DNA from: Hsuehochloa calcarea
Taxonomy: Eukaryota > Streptophyta > Magnoliopsida > Poales > Poaceae
Direction: 5' to 3'
Length of the DNA: 64,000 nt
Assembly (NCBI GenBank): GCA_036346395.1
Contig: CM070598.1
Coordinates: 3,083,517 to 3,147,516 of the forward strand
This document shows positions 23,219 through 33,930 of this stretch, in pieces. Both the position numbers and the translations under genes were made by a program. The first letter of the stretch is position 1. Every line of letters starts with the position of its first letter. The notes under the pieces were generated by a model, which saw only the letters and a program-made list of their open reading frames with translations, did not search any database and had not been told where the DNA came from.

Positions 23219-23952
23219 GTAAGTTTCGCGCTTCCCAATACCTCAACCGATCAGTGATAAGTAGTTCGATTATTTGTTCTTCTGTTGCCTCTGCTACGCT
23301 CAAGATGATGATATCTTAGACGTTCGAGATGCGAGTAGAGATATTGTTCTGGATAGGTAGGGGGATCTGTTATAATCCTGAGTAGACGGGTGCTTCGCGT
23401 TGTGATGCCAATGCTCAATGCCGCGATGTGCGATCGTTAATTTCTGTGATTCACCACGCTGTCTTTTGCTCGCACGAGCAGACTGGGCATATGCTGAGTC
23501 TAAGGCTGATCTTACCCGATAGTTAACGATGAAGATACCACTTCGCTATTCTTGAAGTACATTTGATAAAGTGTATGTTGTAACAGAGAAACTGCACGTT
23601 GGGACTGCAAACTGACTGAAGCATACGTGTTGATAGTTGATACAACTTTATGTACTTCAAAAAACAAACTTTCAATATGTGTGTGTTGATTTGCTGTTGC
23701 ATGTGGGACAATATGGCCCGGTTCTTGCAGTGGTTTCTAGCAAACAGTATAGGAAAAATTAAGACCGTACCTCTAGTTACAGGATACTCTGAAGATTAGT
23801 AACGAATTATGATGTATCTGGCCATGTAGAGCCTTACAGGCAGAGGTTTGTCCATGTCCTTGAAAATTTATTTGCACATAATGTTGAAGTCCCATGTCGG
23901 TTCTCTAGGAGACTATTTTTTTTTGGGTAAAAATCTGTTGTTACCCTTGAGC
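23219..23952. other. Sequence following the RPL36-like exon, no gene recognised
   Basis: This could be a former RPL36 intron. It is AT-balanced, carries only short spurious frames, and is cut at about 23953 by a GC-rich insertion. Confidence 0.4.
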
Positions 23953-24640
23953 AGGCTTAAAAAAATCGGGCCTAAGCGCCACCTAGGCGGTCGGCAGTGC
24001 GCTCCCGCCGCGGCTTCAACGAAGTCGATTGGCTAAGCGGGCTGGCCGCCTAGTACCGGCTAGGTGGTCAACGTCGGTCCAAGGCGGCTTGGGCAACGCT
24101 CGGCGAGGCAGCGTGAGGTGGGCGCCGAGGGGCTGGGAAGTGGGGTACTTAAGAAGTGTTGAGCCTGACCCAATGACTTCGTGCTAGGGTTCAGGCACCC
24201 TGTATCCCGCCTCTTCCCTCATCGAATCGAGCTCACCGCCGGGGTTCTGGCCATCCCTGTCGCCAAATCGAGCTCGCCATCGCCGAATCGAGGTCTTTCT
24301 TGCCATCTCCGCTGCCAAATCGAGCTCGCTCCCACCATCTCCGCCGCCAAATTGAGGTTGTCGTAGTCGAATTGAGGTTGTCGTAGTCGAATCGAGGTAT
24401 GTCGCCCCTATGTCGCCCCCGCTTCCTTCTCGCCTCTACTCTCTCCGTCGCCCCCGCTCTGCTCTTTGCTCTCTTAGCCCTCCGCGTCACCCCGCTCCGC
24501 TCTCCGCTCTCCGCTCTCTGCTCTCTTCTCTTTGCTTCTCGCCCCCCCTCCTCTTTGCTTCTCTTCAAGGTTCAAGAAAGATCTATGTGCTAGTCGAGCG
24601 GTGGCCCACCGCCTAGGTGGCCGACTTGGCTACGGTGCAG
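23953..24640. mobile_element. GC-rich insertion with CCTAGG-centred inverted ends, possible TIR element
   Basis: Near the left end the sequence reads GCGCCACCTAGGCGGTCGG; near the right end the reverse complement reads CGGCCACCTAGGCGGTGGG, giving a partial inverted match. Between them is GC-rich filler with a 20-bp tandem repeat (ATTGAGGTTGTCGTAGTCGA at 24351 and 24371) and low-complexity CT/CCGCTCT runs. It may be a MITE-like or hAT-related insertion, since hAT transposase exons lie next to it, but no target duplication was confirmed. Confidence 0.35.
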
Positions 24641-25063
24641 AGGAACCAACAACAGGTAGAATGCAATGAATTGAGCAGGTAGCAGGTATCCAATTGAATA
24701 AGATAGAAGAAAAATTACCTGAAGAATAAAGGCATGAGCAGTTTGATGTAGTTATGTAGATTATCTCCCCCAAGATCTTGATGTAAACATGTAATAAAAT
24801 AATCATGTTAACTTGCATATTTAATCAATGATGGGTTATTTGCTATTTCATAAGAAAGAATGTACGAATGAATGAAACATATATAATTATATATGCAGCC
24901 ACACATCTCAAAGACTTGACATAGAAAGACATCATAACATCACAATCTCAATTTCACAGTCTCCAACAATAAGACATAGCCACCACACATATAGACATAA
25001 ACATAGTCTTAGCTAGATTTTTAGAAGCAAGCAAAATACTAATAGAACTCAATCTTTATCCTC

Positions 25064-25606
25064 TTACTCATAATTCTTGGTAACAACCACTTCATCTTGG
25101 TCGGACTCGAAGTCAATGTCGTCCTCACTCTCATTAATATCCTCTTCAGAATCGGATACGAAATCATCTTCATAGAGGTCTCTCTTGTGCTCCTACGAGG
25201 TTGCCTTGTTTCACTAGCTTCAGGTGTTTCATCAATGAGCTTCCATGTAAGCTCTGTACCGGCTTTAATCTCTTGATCATCATCATCACCTTCAATTATC
25301 CACGAGGTTGCATGACTTCACCGGCTTTAATCTCTTGCGCTCCTACGAGGTTGCATGGCTTCACTAGCTCCAGATGCTTCATTAGTGAGCATCCATGTAA
25401 GCTTTGTACCGGCTTTAATCTCTTGATCATCACCACCACCTTCAATTATCCATCCTTGAGCTTGTGTAGCATCCGAAGCTAGAATGACATCGATGTTCTC
25501 CACATTGCTCCTCTTTTTTGCTCAACAATCTTGCATTGAATTGAACATAGACGAGATGGTTGAGATGTTTCACATCTAGCCTATTTATTCTCTTTGATTG
25601 TATCTA
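25064..25606 (-). pseudogene. hAT transposase C-terminal exon (DUF659/dimerisation-type)
   Basis: Read on the minus strand the segment contains SKRINRLDVKHLNHLVYVQF, NARLLSKK, DVILASDATQAQGWIIEGG and then an acidic tail (LYEDDFVSDSEEDINESEDD-like) ending at the stop 25064-25066. These match the region after the hAT dimerisation domain in DUF659-type plant hAT transposases. A 150-bp internal duplication and frame breaks interrupt it, so it is not a working gene. The transposase would act in the nucleus on hAT ends, which I could not locate with confidence. Confidence 0.7.
25189..25456. repeat. 150-bp tandem duplication within hAT coding sequence
   Basis: The unit starting GCTCCTACGAGGTTGC occurs at 25189 and again at 25339, exactly 150 bases apart. 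The second copy runs to about 25456. As 150 is divisible by three, the duplication itself would preserve frame, but stops interrupt the product. Confidence 0.85.
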
Positions 25607-25943
25607 TGAATTGCAGAGTGGAGTGTAATAATTAGATAGTTGACATCTTGAAAATGAGATAGTTCATACTTCATAGTTGATAGCTCATAGTTGAGAGTTG
25701 AAACTTACCATGTCAGAAGTGCTCTAATTTCTTTCACATCCGGATGAACTTGAGGTCAAGGAGATGATTCTTATGACCATTCTTTGCAAAGTAGGAACTT
25801 GATATACAAAAGTAGACCACCAAGTAGTTAGATATTAGGAAGAGTAGAAGGATACTAGTACAAGACAAATTATCAAATATGCATGCATTGAGTTGAAATC
25901 ATGATTGTGAGCATTAGGTTTATCGGGATTAAAATTATTATTT

Positions 25944-26160
25944 TTAATATCCAAGTTTGGCGGTAGATTTCTGAAAGAACTCTTCTTGATCTTTAAACTT
26001 GTGTAAGTCCTTGTTGAGCACTTGAGTTTGTATTTCATCGTTACCATGATAAAATGTTTCAACATTCAAATATTGCATCAATGAGATTTTTATGTTGCAG
26101 ATGGTTTTATTGTTGTAACTATAATATGGATTCAAAAGGCACGTTGTCAAGTGCAATGGA
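25944..26160 (-). pseudogene. hAT transposase internal exon fragment
   Basis: The minus strand encodes HLTTCLLNPYYSYNN, then a divergent stretch with KDLHKFKDQEEFF. This resembles the LNPYYYY...EL-KYKN-EG-F segment that precedes the hAT dimerisation domain in DUF659-type transposases. It is collinear with the C-terminal exon at 25064-25606. The intervening WW-containing segment is missing or decayed. The upstream part of the hAT gene is interrupted by the LTR element inserted at 26332. Confidence 0.6.
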
Positions 26161-26331
26161 AAATCAAGTTAATATTGAGTCTAATTTGTACAGTACAAGT
26201 GTATGATATTTCATCTCTCTGCATGTTTAGAGTTTGATCAAGCACTTCTTCCTCGTATCTGGCTTCTGTCACACTTTCCGTGGCTCGGTGAAGTGTGTAT
26301 GTGCACCAAATTCCACCAAGCTCAAGTTATC

Positions 26332-27722
26332 TGTTATGATCTTTAGATCAGAGAGGTAAACATTACTGGGAGGATAGCCGGGTGATGTCGGATGCTAAGG
26401 GAGAGGAAAGACTATAGATTGGGGAGACGAAGGGGATTGAAACTTAGACTATTGTATGCTCATTGCTTAATGCCAACGATTACAATATGCCTCTTTATAT
26501 AGAAAGTTCTTCTAACAATTAGGGATAAAATCAATTTAAATGATAACCTTCCTAACTAATAGATGATCTTCCTAACTAATAGATAATACATAATCCCTAT
26601 ACAAGGAAACTAATCAGCTATTTAAGAAAATCATGGTACTACAACACCTGTGGTAATGTTCACATGCGTGAACAGTAAACCCGTCCCATGACAACTACTC
26701 CCCTCCTTCTGCGACAGCTCATCCTCGAGCTGTGGTGACAGTCATGGCTGAAGCCTTAGAAGATCCCATGTTGACGAGAGGTCGTGGTGCCGGCGAAACA
26801 TTGCATGGAAGATGGTCCACAACGCTCCAATAGACAACAACGAGGATTGAGGTCCCTTGGCGTGTCTTAATGTTGCAGGAGGCGTTGGTGACATGGACAA
26901 GCTGCGCGGGGCAGCAGCGCAACGTTGTTGTGGTCCTAACACCTGCCACACCCCGCACCTACGAAGGCACGACGTCGGTTGGGCACGTGGAGAAGATAGT
27001 CGTTGGGCAGTGGCCTTCTTCCTCAACGATGGCACCGTTGGTGCAGCCACGAGCAGCGAAGTCGACGATGCGGTAGTCACCGGCGAAATTAGAGACGCCT
27101 CCGGTGGCGTAGATCGTGTAATAGCTGCTTCCCGTGCATTGTTCTTCTCCTTTTCCATTAGCTTGACCACTATAGCTGCCATGTCTGCCAAGATAGCTTT
27201 CATGTCGTCTACGCCGACACTCATCTTGTTGAGGGTGGCCCTTATGGCCTTGAAATTCTCGGCAGCAGAAATCATGGTGTTGGCTCTGATACCAAGTTGT
27301 TATGAATCTTAGTTCATAATAGGGTAAACATCACCGGGAGGATAGCCGGGTGGCGTCCGCTGCTAGGGGAGAGGGAAGACTATATTAAGGAGACGAATGG
27401 GATTGTGACTTAGCCTATTGTATTATCATTGCTTAATGCCAACAATTACAATAGGCATCATTATATAGAGGATTCTTCTAACAATTATAGATAAAATCAA
27501 TCTAAATGATAACCTTCCTAACTAATAGATGACCTTTATAACTAATAGATAATCTTCCTAACTAATAGGCAATATTTCCAATTACCTAATCAGACAAGGA
27601 AACTAATCAACTATTTAAGTAAATAGATATTTTTTTTTGGGGAAGATTATCCTTTACTAATCCTGGTGCTACATCACCTGTGGTACTGTTTAGGCACATG
27701 AACAGTAGCCCTGACCATGACA
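26332..27722 (-). mobile_element. Complete small LTR retrotransposon, 1,391 bp, non-autonomous
   Basis: Two direct repeats flank a 604-bp interior: the 3' LTR at 26332-26693 and the 5' LTR at 27298-27722 (element read on the minus strand). Each LTR begins TGTCATGG and ends CATAACA in element orientation. The 5-bp target duplication TTATC is perfect (26327-26331 and 27723-27727). A primer-binding site, TGGTATCAGAGC on the minus strand, lies at 27283-27294, three bases inside the 5' LTR; it pairs with the 3' end of initiator tRNA-Met. A purine-rich tract (AGAAGGAGGGGAG) precedes the 3' LTR. The LTRs differ at many sites and by indels, so the insertion is old. It has no RT, RNase H or integrase and relies on trans supply. 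Confidence 0.93.
26742..27275 (-). CDS. Gag-like ORF of the small LTR element (177 codons)
   Basis: The ATG lies just inside the primer-binding site. The first 50 residues (MISAAENFKAIRATLNKMSV then KAILADMAAIVVKLMEKEKN) are predicted helical or coiled-coil. This resembles the N-terminus of gag-associated ORFs in some grass LTR elements. The remainder is low-complexity Ser/Pro/Arg-rich sequence without a zinc knuckle. It might be a genuine small gag-like protein with a degenerate C-terminal half; I cannot show that it is translated. Confidence 0.5.
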   Translation of the reverse strand: MISAAENFKAIRATLNKMSVGVDDMKAILADMAAIVVKLMEKEKNNAREAAITRSTPPEASLISPVTTASSTSLLVAAPTVPSLRKKATAQRLSSPRAQPTSCLRRCGVWQVLGPQQRCAAAPRSLSMSPTPPATLRHAKGPQSSLLSIGALWTIFHAMFRRHHDLSSTWDLLRLQP

Positions 27723-27811
27723 TTATCATCCATTATGATCATTATTTGTTTCCTATTGATTTTTTGATATAAAAAGTTTTCTCCTAAGAAAAATTCTATT
27801 TTTTATAAGTG

Positions 27812-28069
27812 AAAATTTAGGATTTACCACTCCTAAACACTTTGATTTAGGATTTGTCACCTTTAAGATTTTTCTTGAATAGGGAGAGGTAGATGTGTCT
27901 TTTCACAGGGAATTTTAGTGCAAAATAAAAATAAAAATACTGGAATACGCCCAGGTGTCAAATCACGGGTACTTGGTGCTTAGGAGTGGCAAATTATTAA
28001 GAAGAAATGTAAAGATGATAAATGCTAAATCAAAGAGCTTAGGAGTGATAAATCCTAAATATTTTCTTT
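27812..28069. mobile_element. MITE with about 60-bp terminal inverted repeats
   Basis: The left arm (about 27814-27876) carries GGATTTACCACTCCTAAAC and TTTGATTTAGGATTTGTCAC. The right arm (27999-28059), reversed, carries GGATTTATCACTCCTAAGC and TTTGATTTAGCATTTATCAT. Both are collinear over about 60 bases. ATAAGTGA and ATAAGTAA flank the ends, a possible diverged 8-bp target duplication that would point to hAT. It has no coding capacity. Confidence 0.6.
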
Positions 28070-28461
28070 CATAAGTAACTTAAATCAGACAATAACAAAT
28101 GCATATCTCCTCGAGCTATCGACCTCTACGATCTAATCCCGGCTCCTCCCCTGAATTCACACACGATGACATAAGCACATAATTATTGTCACTATCTACT
28201 AGATCTGGTCGCTCATGACACTAGCTAACCACTGCACTGCTGCCACACGTTGGTTGGGGCTGTCACAACTGTCCAGAGATACTTGTTTGGCGGAAGGATA
28301 TGGACGAATAGAAATGTGAAGAGTACTTTTGGAGCCAACATACGGCTAAATCATTCCCGTCAAAACCTGATAGCAGTTCTTGTACTCTTAATTGGATATC
28401 TCAAGTAGTTAGTAGCTGAAATTAACGAATTTGCAGTGCAGGGTCTTACTCAAAATTTGTA

Positions 28462-28951
28462 GGAATAATTCCATTTTACACCCCTTAACTCCGCAAAAAG
28501 TCTATTTAACACCCTCATCTACAAAACCGAATATTTAACACTTCGAAATTTACAAAACTCGGTCAATTTAGTTTTGGAGGGCAGTTTTGATGATGTGGAT
28601 CTCACACGAGGTGGTTTTCGCCGTATTGGTAACCACATCATCAGGTTTTGGTAATGAGGATCCAATTCTAGGATGTTAACATCCACATCGATGACCTCCT
28701 TCTCACTCCTGTCTCTGTATACATTCTCTCCTTCTCGTCATCATCCCTCCTTTCGTTTAGATCCACGTTAGCAAAATCCGATGACATGGTTGCCAAAAAC
28801 CACCTTGAGTTAGATCCCCATCAGCAAAACTGTCTCAGGAAGTAAATTTACCCGATTTTGTAAGTTTGGGATGTTAAATAGCCGGTTTTATAGCTGAGGG
28901 TGTTGAGTGGACTTTACTGAAAGTTTAGGGATGTAAAATGGACTTATTCCA
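28462..28951. mobile_element. Mutator-type MITE (490 bp) with about 120-bp TIRs
   Basis: The left end, GGAATAATTCCATTTTACAC, and the reversed right end, GGAATAAGTCCATTTTACAT, continue as inverted repeats for about 120 bases. They share TTAACACCCTCA-like and ACAAAA-like blocks. Flanks AAATTTGTA (28453-28461) and AAATTTGCA (28952-28960) form a 9-bp target duplication with one mismatch, the length made by MULEs. The central 250 bases carry no transposase. Confidence 0.75.
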
Positions 28952-28960
28952 AATTTGCAA

Positions 28961-31249
28961 ATGCATTGTTGATGTTGTGTTGATAATTAGGCAATAATGC
29001 AATCTTGACCAATCTTGTTTGATAATCACCGGTACATCTAACAAATTTTTATCCCGGTCTGCAGATCTGCTGGAGTTTCTGACAAGAAAAAGCGAAGTGG
29101 TGCAACTTGTGAGAAGTGTTGAGCATGTGTTGAAAACTAGACTAATGAACTTTGATAGACAATTATTTTTGGACATGTAAAAGTGGAGGAATATGAGCTT
29201 AACGTATGGGCGTAACATATTTCTCTTAAAGAATGTGGTTGATGGTTTGATCATGTCGTGAACTCGTGATTCCCTCTTACCACGTTCTCTGTGGTTTTTG
29301 CGTATTCCATGACTTTGCCAAACAACGTATTGGTTGAACTTTCTATGAGACCACAATAGGAACTAATCTTGCTCGCTTGTCCAAGTGGCATGATTCGAGT
29401 GCTCCCTGTTTCATCGGCTTGCATTTTTTGTTTTATTATTCGCAATGACTTTTTTTCTTCTTCTGGTAATTAAAGTCATCTACAGATTTTCCAAAAGTCA
29501 CCCAATTATAACCACGAAACCCCGGACAGTACAGTGAGATCCAAATCAGATAATCTGCAGCAGGGAGGCAAGGCATTTTGTTTAGTTTCAAAATTAATCT
29601 GCCAAAACTTTCTGATACACATGAAATTTAGCGTTCGTTAGACAGACTGTTGACTGTTGTACGTACTTCTCCTAAATAGTAGTACATGCATGAGAAGAAC
29701 TTATTTTCAGTTCTGCGTCTTGTTCTTTTGCTCGACACTTTCGTTGCTACACTGGCCACGTCCATTCCATCCATCTTCCATCCTGCTTGCTGCAGCTACA
29801 AACCGGAATCTTGTCGTCGAGTGCTTGCCTGCACGTAACGCTCGAGCTAACCCTGCAGCCTCGTCAAAAATCAGGCATCCGTGCACGGACCTCACCCAAG
29901 CCGCCCCAGCTAGCTCATCGCTCTGCGCAGAGAAGGCATGAGCTGATCGGTGCAGAGCCTCAGAAAACCCCAAGCGCGAGGTCGTTTCACCCTGCCGCGT
30001 ACGCACGTCGCAGGCGAGCTGATCGATCGCAAATGCTGTTTTCTGCCGGCGCGACGCCTACTTGCTTGGCCCAACCGAGCGTACGTACGTTACGTGCCAC
30101 GACCGCCTGCGCCTGCGCGCGACCAGCCACCTACTCGGACGCGCGTGCGGCCGGGTCCCGTCTTTAACGTTCTCGCTGTCACGGCATGCAACACCGGGAA
30201 AATCAACCGGAAATCCGCGGAAAACCCCGCGCGCGATGCCGCGGAGAACGTTGCATGCATCTCTGCGCGCTGGTTCTGCTTTTACCAGATTCCGCCCGCG
30301 CGGCGTGGTGGAACGTCACGGCACGGTGCCGTGTCCGCGCGCTTGCCTAGCTACCGCGTACGACGCCGCGCGACGTCATGTTCGCTAGCGTACATGTTTT
30401 TTGAGGGCTTTTTTTGGTAATTTATTATTTGAGAAAAGGATAAATAGAAAAGGAAAGGAAAATAGTGGGGGCCACTTGTCATAGGATTGAGGGGGAAGAT
30501 AAGGTCATGTGACCTGTTCTTCAACCGAGAGCATAGTCGGGCGTCTGGACTTTTTGGTCTTGTTGGCCCTCTCGGCTGGGAGCTCACGGGAGATGCGTTA
30601 GTTGTGGGCGACGTGGCCCTCACAAGCGGCTCGGGCGATTGGTGCGCCAATCAGTTGGCGGCAGTTGCTCCCTCTCCTCGGCTTGGCCGGCTCTCCCTTT
30701 TCTGGCTCTCCCTTTTCTAGCTTCTACCCGAAAGAAAAGAAAAAAGGGAGTGATTTTCCCCAATTCGATTGATCTTCTTCCTCAATTTGGACTCAATTTT
30801 TGAGGCTTTTGAGAGTTGCTGATCTATCGTGATTCAACCCGGTATCATCAGTGGTGAGGACTGGTTTCTCCACCGAGCGCATTCTGGTTCCTCTTTTGCA
30901 TTCTCTTATCTTTTAAGCTTGCATTGGAGGGTTTTGTTTGGTGCCATCTGAGGTGGAAAATCAGTCATGGATTGATCTTAGTGTGAGAAGAAGGCTTTTT
31001 GGTTTCGGTTTTTGGTGCTCCGTAGGTGCTTTGGCCGGAGCATTTGTTGGTGGTCTTGTGTGGTATTATCCATGTACCTCAACTTCATTTTTCGGTGTGT
31101 CCCGGAGTGCGAAGAGTCGGCATTATATCTCCGTTAACCTCGTCTATTTACGCGGCATAGCGAGGCGCTATGTTTTCTGAGACAACGTCCTTGTGACGTG
31201 CCTTGTCTGTTTTCATCTCGGTGGTTTCGAGTACCATCGTCTTGTGAGT
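28961..31249. other. Intergenic; GC-rich patch and possible LTR-element leader, no gene confirmed
   Basis: 28961-29700 is AT-rich with short minus-strand frames I cannot place. 29780-30400 is GC-rich with frames open on both strands and no known domain. Around 30830-30870 the text GATTCAACCCGGTATCATCAG recalls an LTR retrotransposon primer-binding junction, but no matching LTR was found. CACTA element A begins immediately after this stretch. Confidence 0.4.
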
Positions 31250-31680
31250 CACTACTACAAAAAGGGCTATACTGGACGTCTCATCACATACGTTTTCCCA
31301 GAACCGCTGTGTTGTAATTATCACATACGGTTTTACAAGCGCGACCGTCAATGTTAATAGCGATAGCTAGAACCGTCTGTGATACATCATTATCACAAAC
31401 GGTTTTTTAAATAAGAACCATCTTTGATAATTGACAGATGGTTTGTGGTAATAACAATCTGTGATAATAGCAGACATCGCAGATGGTTCTTAAATATAAC
31501 CGTCGTGATAGTTCACAGACGATTCTTAATAAGAACAATGTGTGATGATAGCAGAAATCACAGACGGTTATTAAATATAACCGTATGTGATAGTTCACAG
31601 ACGGTTCTTAACAAGAACTGTGTGATAATTTTGTATCACGACGGTTTGTGGTTGGAAGTGTCTGTGATAATGCCACTTCG
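31250..31680. repeat. CACTA A left subterminal motif array (before ORF1)
   Basis: Many degenerate copies of a 13-mer near AACCGTCTGTGAT, in both orientations, are spaced about 15-30 bases apart. In En/Spm the element-encoded TnpA binds subterminal 12-mers. Binding of this motif by an A-encoded protein is inference. Confidence 0.85.
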
Positions 31681-31858
31681 GCTCCCGTGCGATACATCTC
31701 TTCGTCTCACACGCTAATTTTATTCCTTCTTTTATAACAATGATAATCCGCCACCGAAGATGAATCCCGCATCGCTCCCTACTCTTCGCCTTTCGTCTCT
31801 CAAGCACAAAACCTTGCATTATTCACTCAAGCACAAACCTTCGATCGTTTTTAAAGAA

Positions 31859-32385
31859 ATGGCTCCCTATTCCATCTCGCCGGTATTGATGGCCTACCTA
31901 GCCATCCTGTACGAGCACCTCGCCGGCCGTACGCTGGCGGATGCCGCGGAAGGATAATGTGCCAACAGTGTCCTCCCTCCTCCCATAGAGGTTCTGCCGG
32001 GGGACGTGATGGCCACATTCTGCCGGCTTGACCTCCTCCTCTGCCACGTCTTCCGGATGGTCCTCTTTCAGCGAACTAATGTCGCCATCGAGGTGGTCCT
32101 CGAGAATGATGTTATACGTATTGAGATTATGATCGCTTAAACGCCGACATCGCGACATCGGTCCAGCGGGTCGACCAAGCCGAGACATCGGAAGCAACGG
32201 AAGAGGCTCTCTAGGCGCAATTTGATTTGGTCATTGAGTCAGAGCGTCTTTGGAAAACTCTCCAACAAGTGCGTCAACGCATGGACATGTTTCGGGCTAC
32301 CTACACGGATCCTAAAACATCAGATGCTGAAGACATCGCCTACAATGATTTGATAACAGACATATCAAGCTACTTGGTCCGTTAG
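31859..32385 (+). pseudogene. CACTA-associated ORF1, unknown protein (about 175 aa, broken)
   Basis: The ATG at 31859 follows the left motif array. The frame starts MAPYSISPVLMAYLAILYEH and passes through GDVMATFCRLDLLLCHVFR, VQRVDQAETSEATEEAL, FDLVIESERLW and ATYTDPKTSDAEDIAYND, ending SSYLVR and a stop. At least three frame interruptions are needed to read it through. The same protein is encoded, inverted, at 54946-55395, where conserved blocks align in order, so the frame is real coding sequence and not noise. I do not recognise a family. Composition suggests a helical, acidic small protein. Its position next to the element end resembles that of accessory or regulator genes in other CACTA families, but its role is unknown. 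Confidence 0.6.
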
Positions 32386-32639
32386 AAACTTCTTTTAGGA
32401 TTCTTCTCTTTTTAATCTTTTGTAAGAATTGCGACTGGCCACACGGTTAATTTGGCCATATGTAAATGCAAAAAATGATTTAAAAAATCAGTTTGAAGTT
32501 AAGTTACTATCTTTGTTGAACACGTTTACTGAATAATGTGTTTATATTACTGCCTTTTATGTCTATGGTGAAAAACAAGTCATACATATTTATTCCTGAT
32601 GCTAGCCGAAAAACAGATCATTTTTTAGCTATAGAAGGT

Positions 32640-33490
32640 AATCACAGGTGGTTTAGTGGAACAAACCGTCAGTGATATGTATCACAAACATTTATAAAGT
32701 ACAACAGTCTGTGATATATAATTCTCACAGATGGTTATAAAGTACAACAGTCTGTGATATATAATTCTCACAGACGGTTATTAAATAGAACCGTCTGTTA
32801 TGTATATTTATTACAGACGGTTCTTGTTAAAAATAATATGTGACAATTATATATCATAGACGATGCTTGTTAAAAACCATTTGTGATACGTATCACATAC
32901 GGTTATTAACAAGAACCGTCTGTGATATGTCTATAGTGAGATCTTGCTGATATGCGGTTGCTTTGAAGAAGACGGCGACTACGCCTAAGAAAGCAACCAA
33001 GCTCACCATGAAGTATGATTTTTTTGGGGTGTCCACGCAGCATGAGGAGGATGAGACAGCAGTCACGGCCAACTTTATCGAACCTGACACATTGAAGTGT
33101 ACGATTACCTAGCGCTCTCCTAGCAACCATGCATGCTTCTTGAACTCTAGTGTTTTAGGTTCGATGAAGTAGGCCATGGCTGCTATCTCATCCTCCTCTT
33201 GCAACATGGATGACCCTAAAAAAATCATGTTTCATGGTGGGCTTGGTTTCTTTCTTATGTGTACGCGCCGTCTTCTTCAAAGTAGCTGCATATCGGAGAC
33301 AGATCTATCAGGACGACCAGATATTTAAAGGTGCATTTCATAGACGATTTTAAATACAAACTATCTGTGATAATTCACAAACCGCTGGTGAGGTCTCTGA
33401 ATATCACAGATGGTTGTTGTTAAGAACCGTCTATGATATACGCCATTAAATATCTGATCATCCCGATCTGTCTATGATATGCTGCTGCTT
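32640..33490. repeat. CACTA A internal motif array upstream of TNP2
   Basis: A dense series of AACCGTCTGTGAT-like units (32640-32940 and 33330-33480) surrounds a long inverted repeat. It is preceded by GCTAGCCGAAAAACAGATC. A similar GCTAACCGAAAAA-type sequence precedes the arrays at 37380 and 42030. This is a subterminal-type array located inside the element. Confidence 0.8.
32949..33294. repeat. Long inverted repeat (two arms of about 150 bp) within CACTA A
   Basis: The left arm at 32949-33099 starts GATATGCGGTTGCTTTGAAG. The right arm at 33142-33294, reversed, starts GATATGCAGCTACTTTGAAG. Arms align over about 150 bases (shared blocks GAAGAAGACGGCG, AGCATGAGGAGGATGAGA-like and TATCGAACCT) with about 42 bases between. 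Transcription through it would give a hairpin RNA. A third partial copy of the arm start is near 33478. Confidence 0.8.
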
Positions 33491-33930
33491 TGAAGGAGGC
33501 GGTCCGCTCTGGGGCGTTTGGTGAAAGAATTAAATACCGTAGATTTGCAAGTGTGCTTCTAGATCTATTTATTCTCGATGATCTAATATTAGTATTTGCT
33601 TCTGATTATATGCATTATAATCTAGAGAGATCGATGATTGGTTTATCATCCAAGGTGGTTATTGGCAATTAAGATTTACAATAGAATAATGAGCAGCATG
33701 TATATATACATTGACTTGTCCTGTATTGCATAAAATCATACTGTTTACATCATAGTGAGCCTTGGTTACTATGTCAAATGAAGGAGGAAAGGAGGAGAAG
33801 GAAAGGTGGAAGAAAGAGAGAAGGATCTTGCAGGATATTTGGGATCTTTGTGGTGAGCTCCAAGGGGTTTCAAAGAGTAGTTGCATGCATTAATCTAATT
33901 TAACACTAATTTGTTACGTGCGTAGCGCAG

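Noticed and set aside
29251..29445. Minus-strand frame with a faint SKP1-like look (KVMEYAK)
   Set aside because: Only a few residues resemble SKP1 and neither the POZ core nor the C-terminal motif is present.
29787..30420. GC-rich patch with frames of over 100 codons as a possible gene start
   Set aside because: Frames are open on both strands, no domain is recognisable, and no splice-consistent continuation was seen.
30830..30870. Primer-binding-site-like GGTATCATCAG as an LTR element start
   Set aside because: Does not match the tRNA-Met complement exactly and no LTR pair or gag follows; kept only as a note in the intergenic entry.
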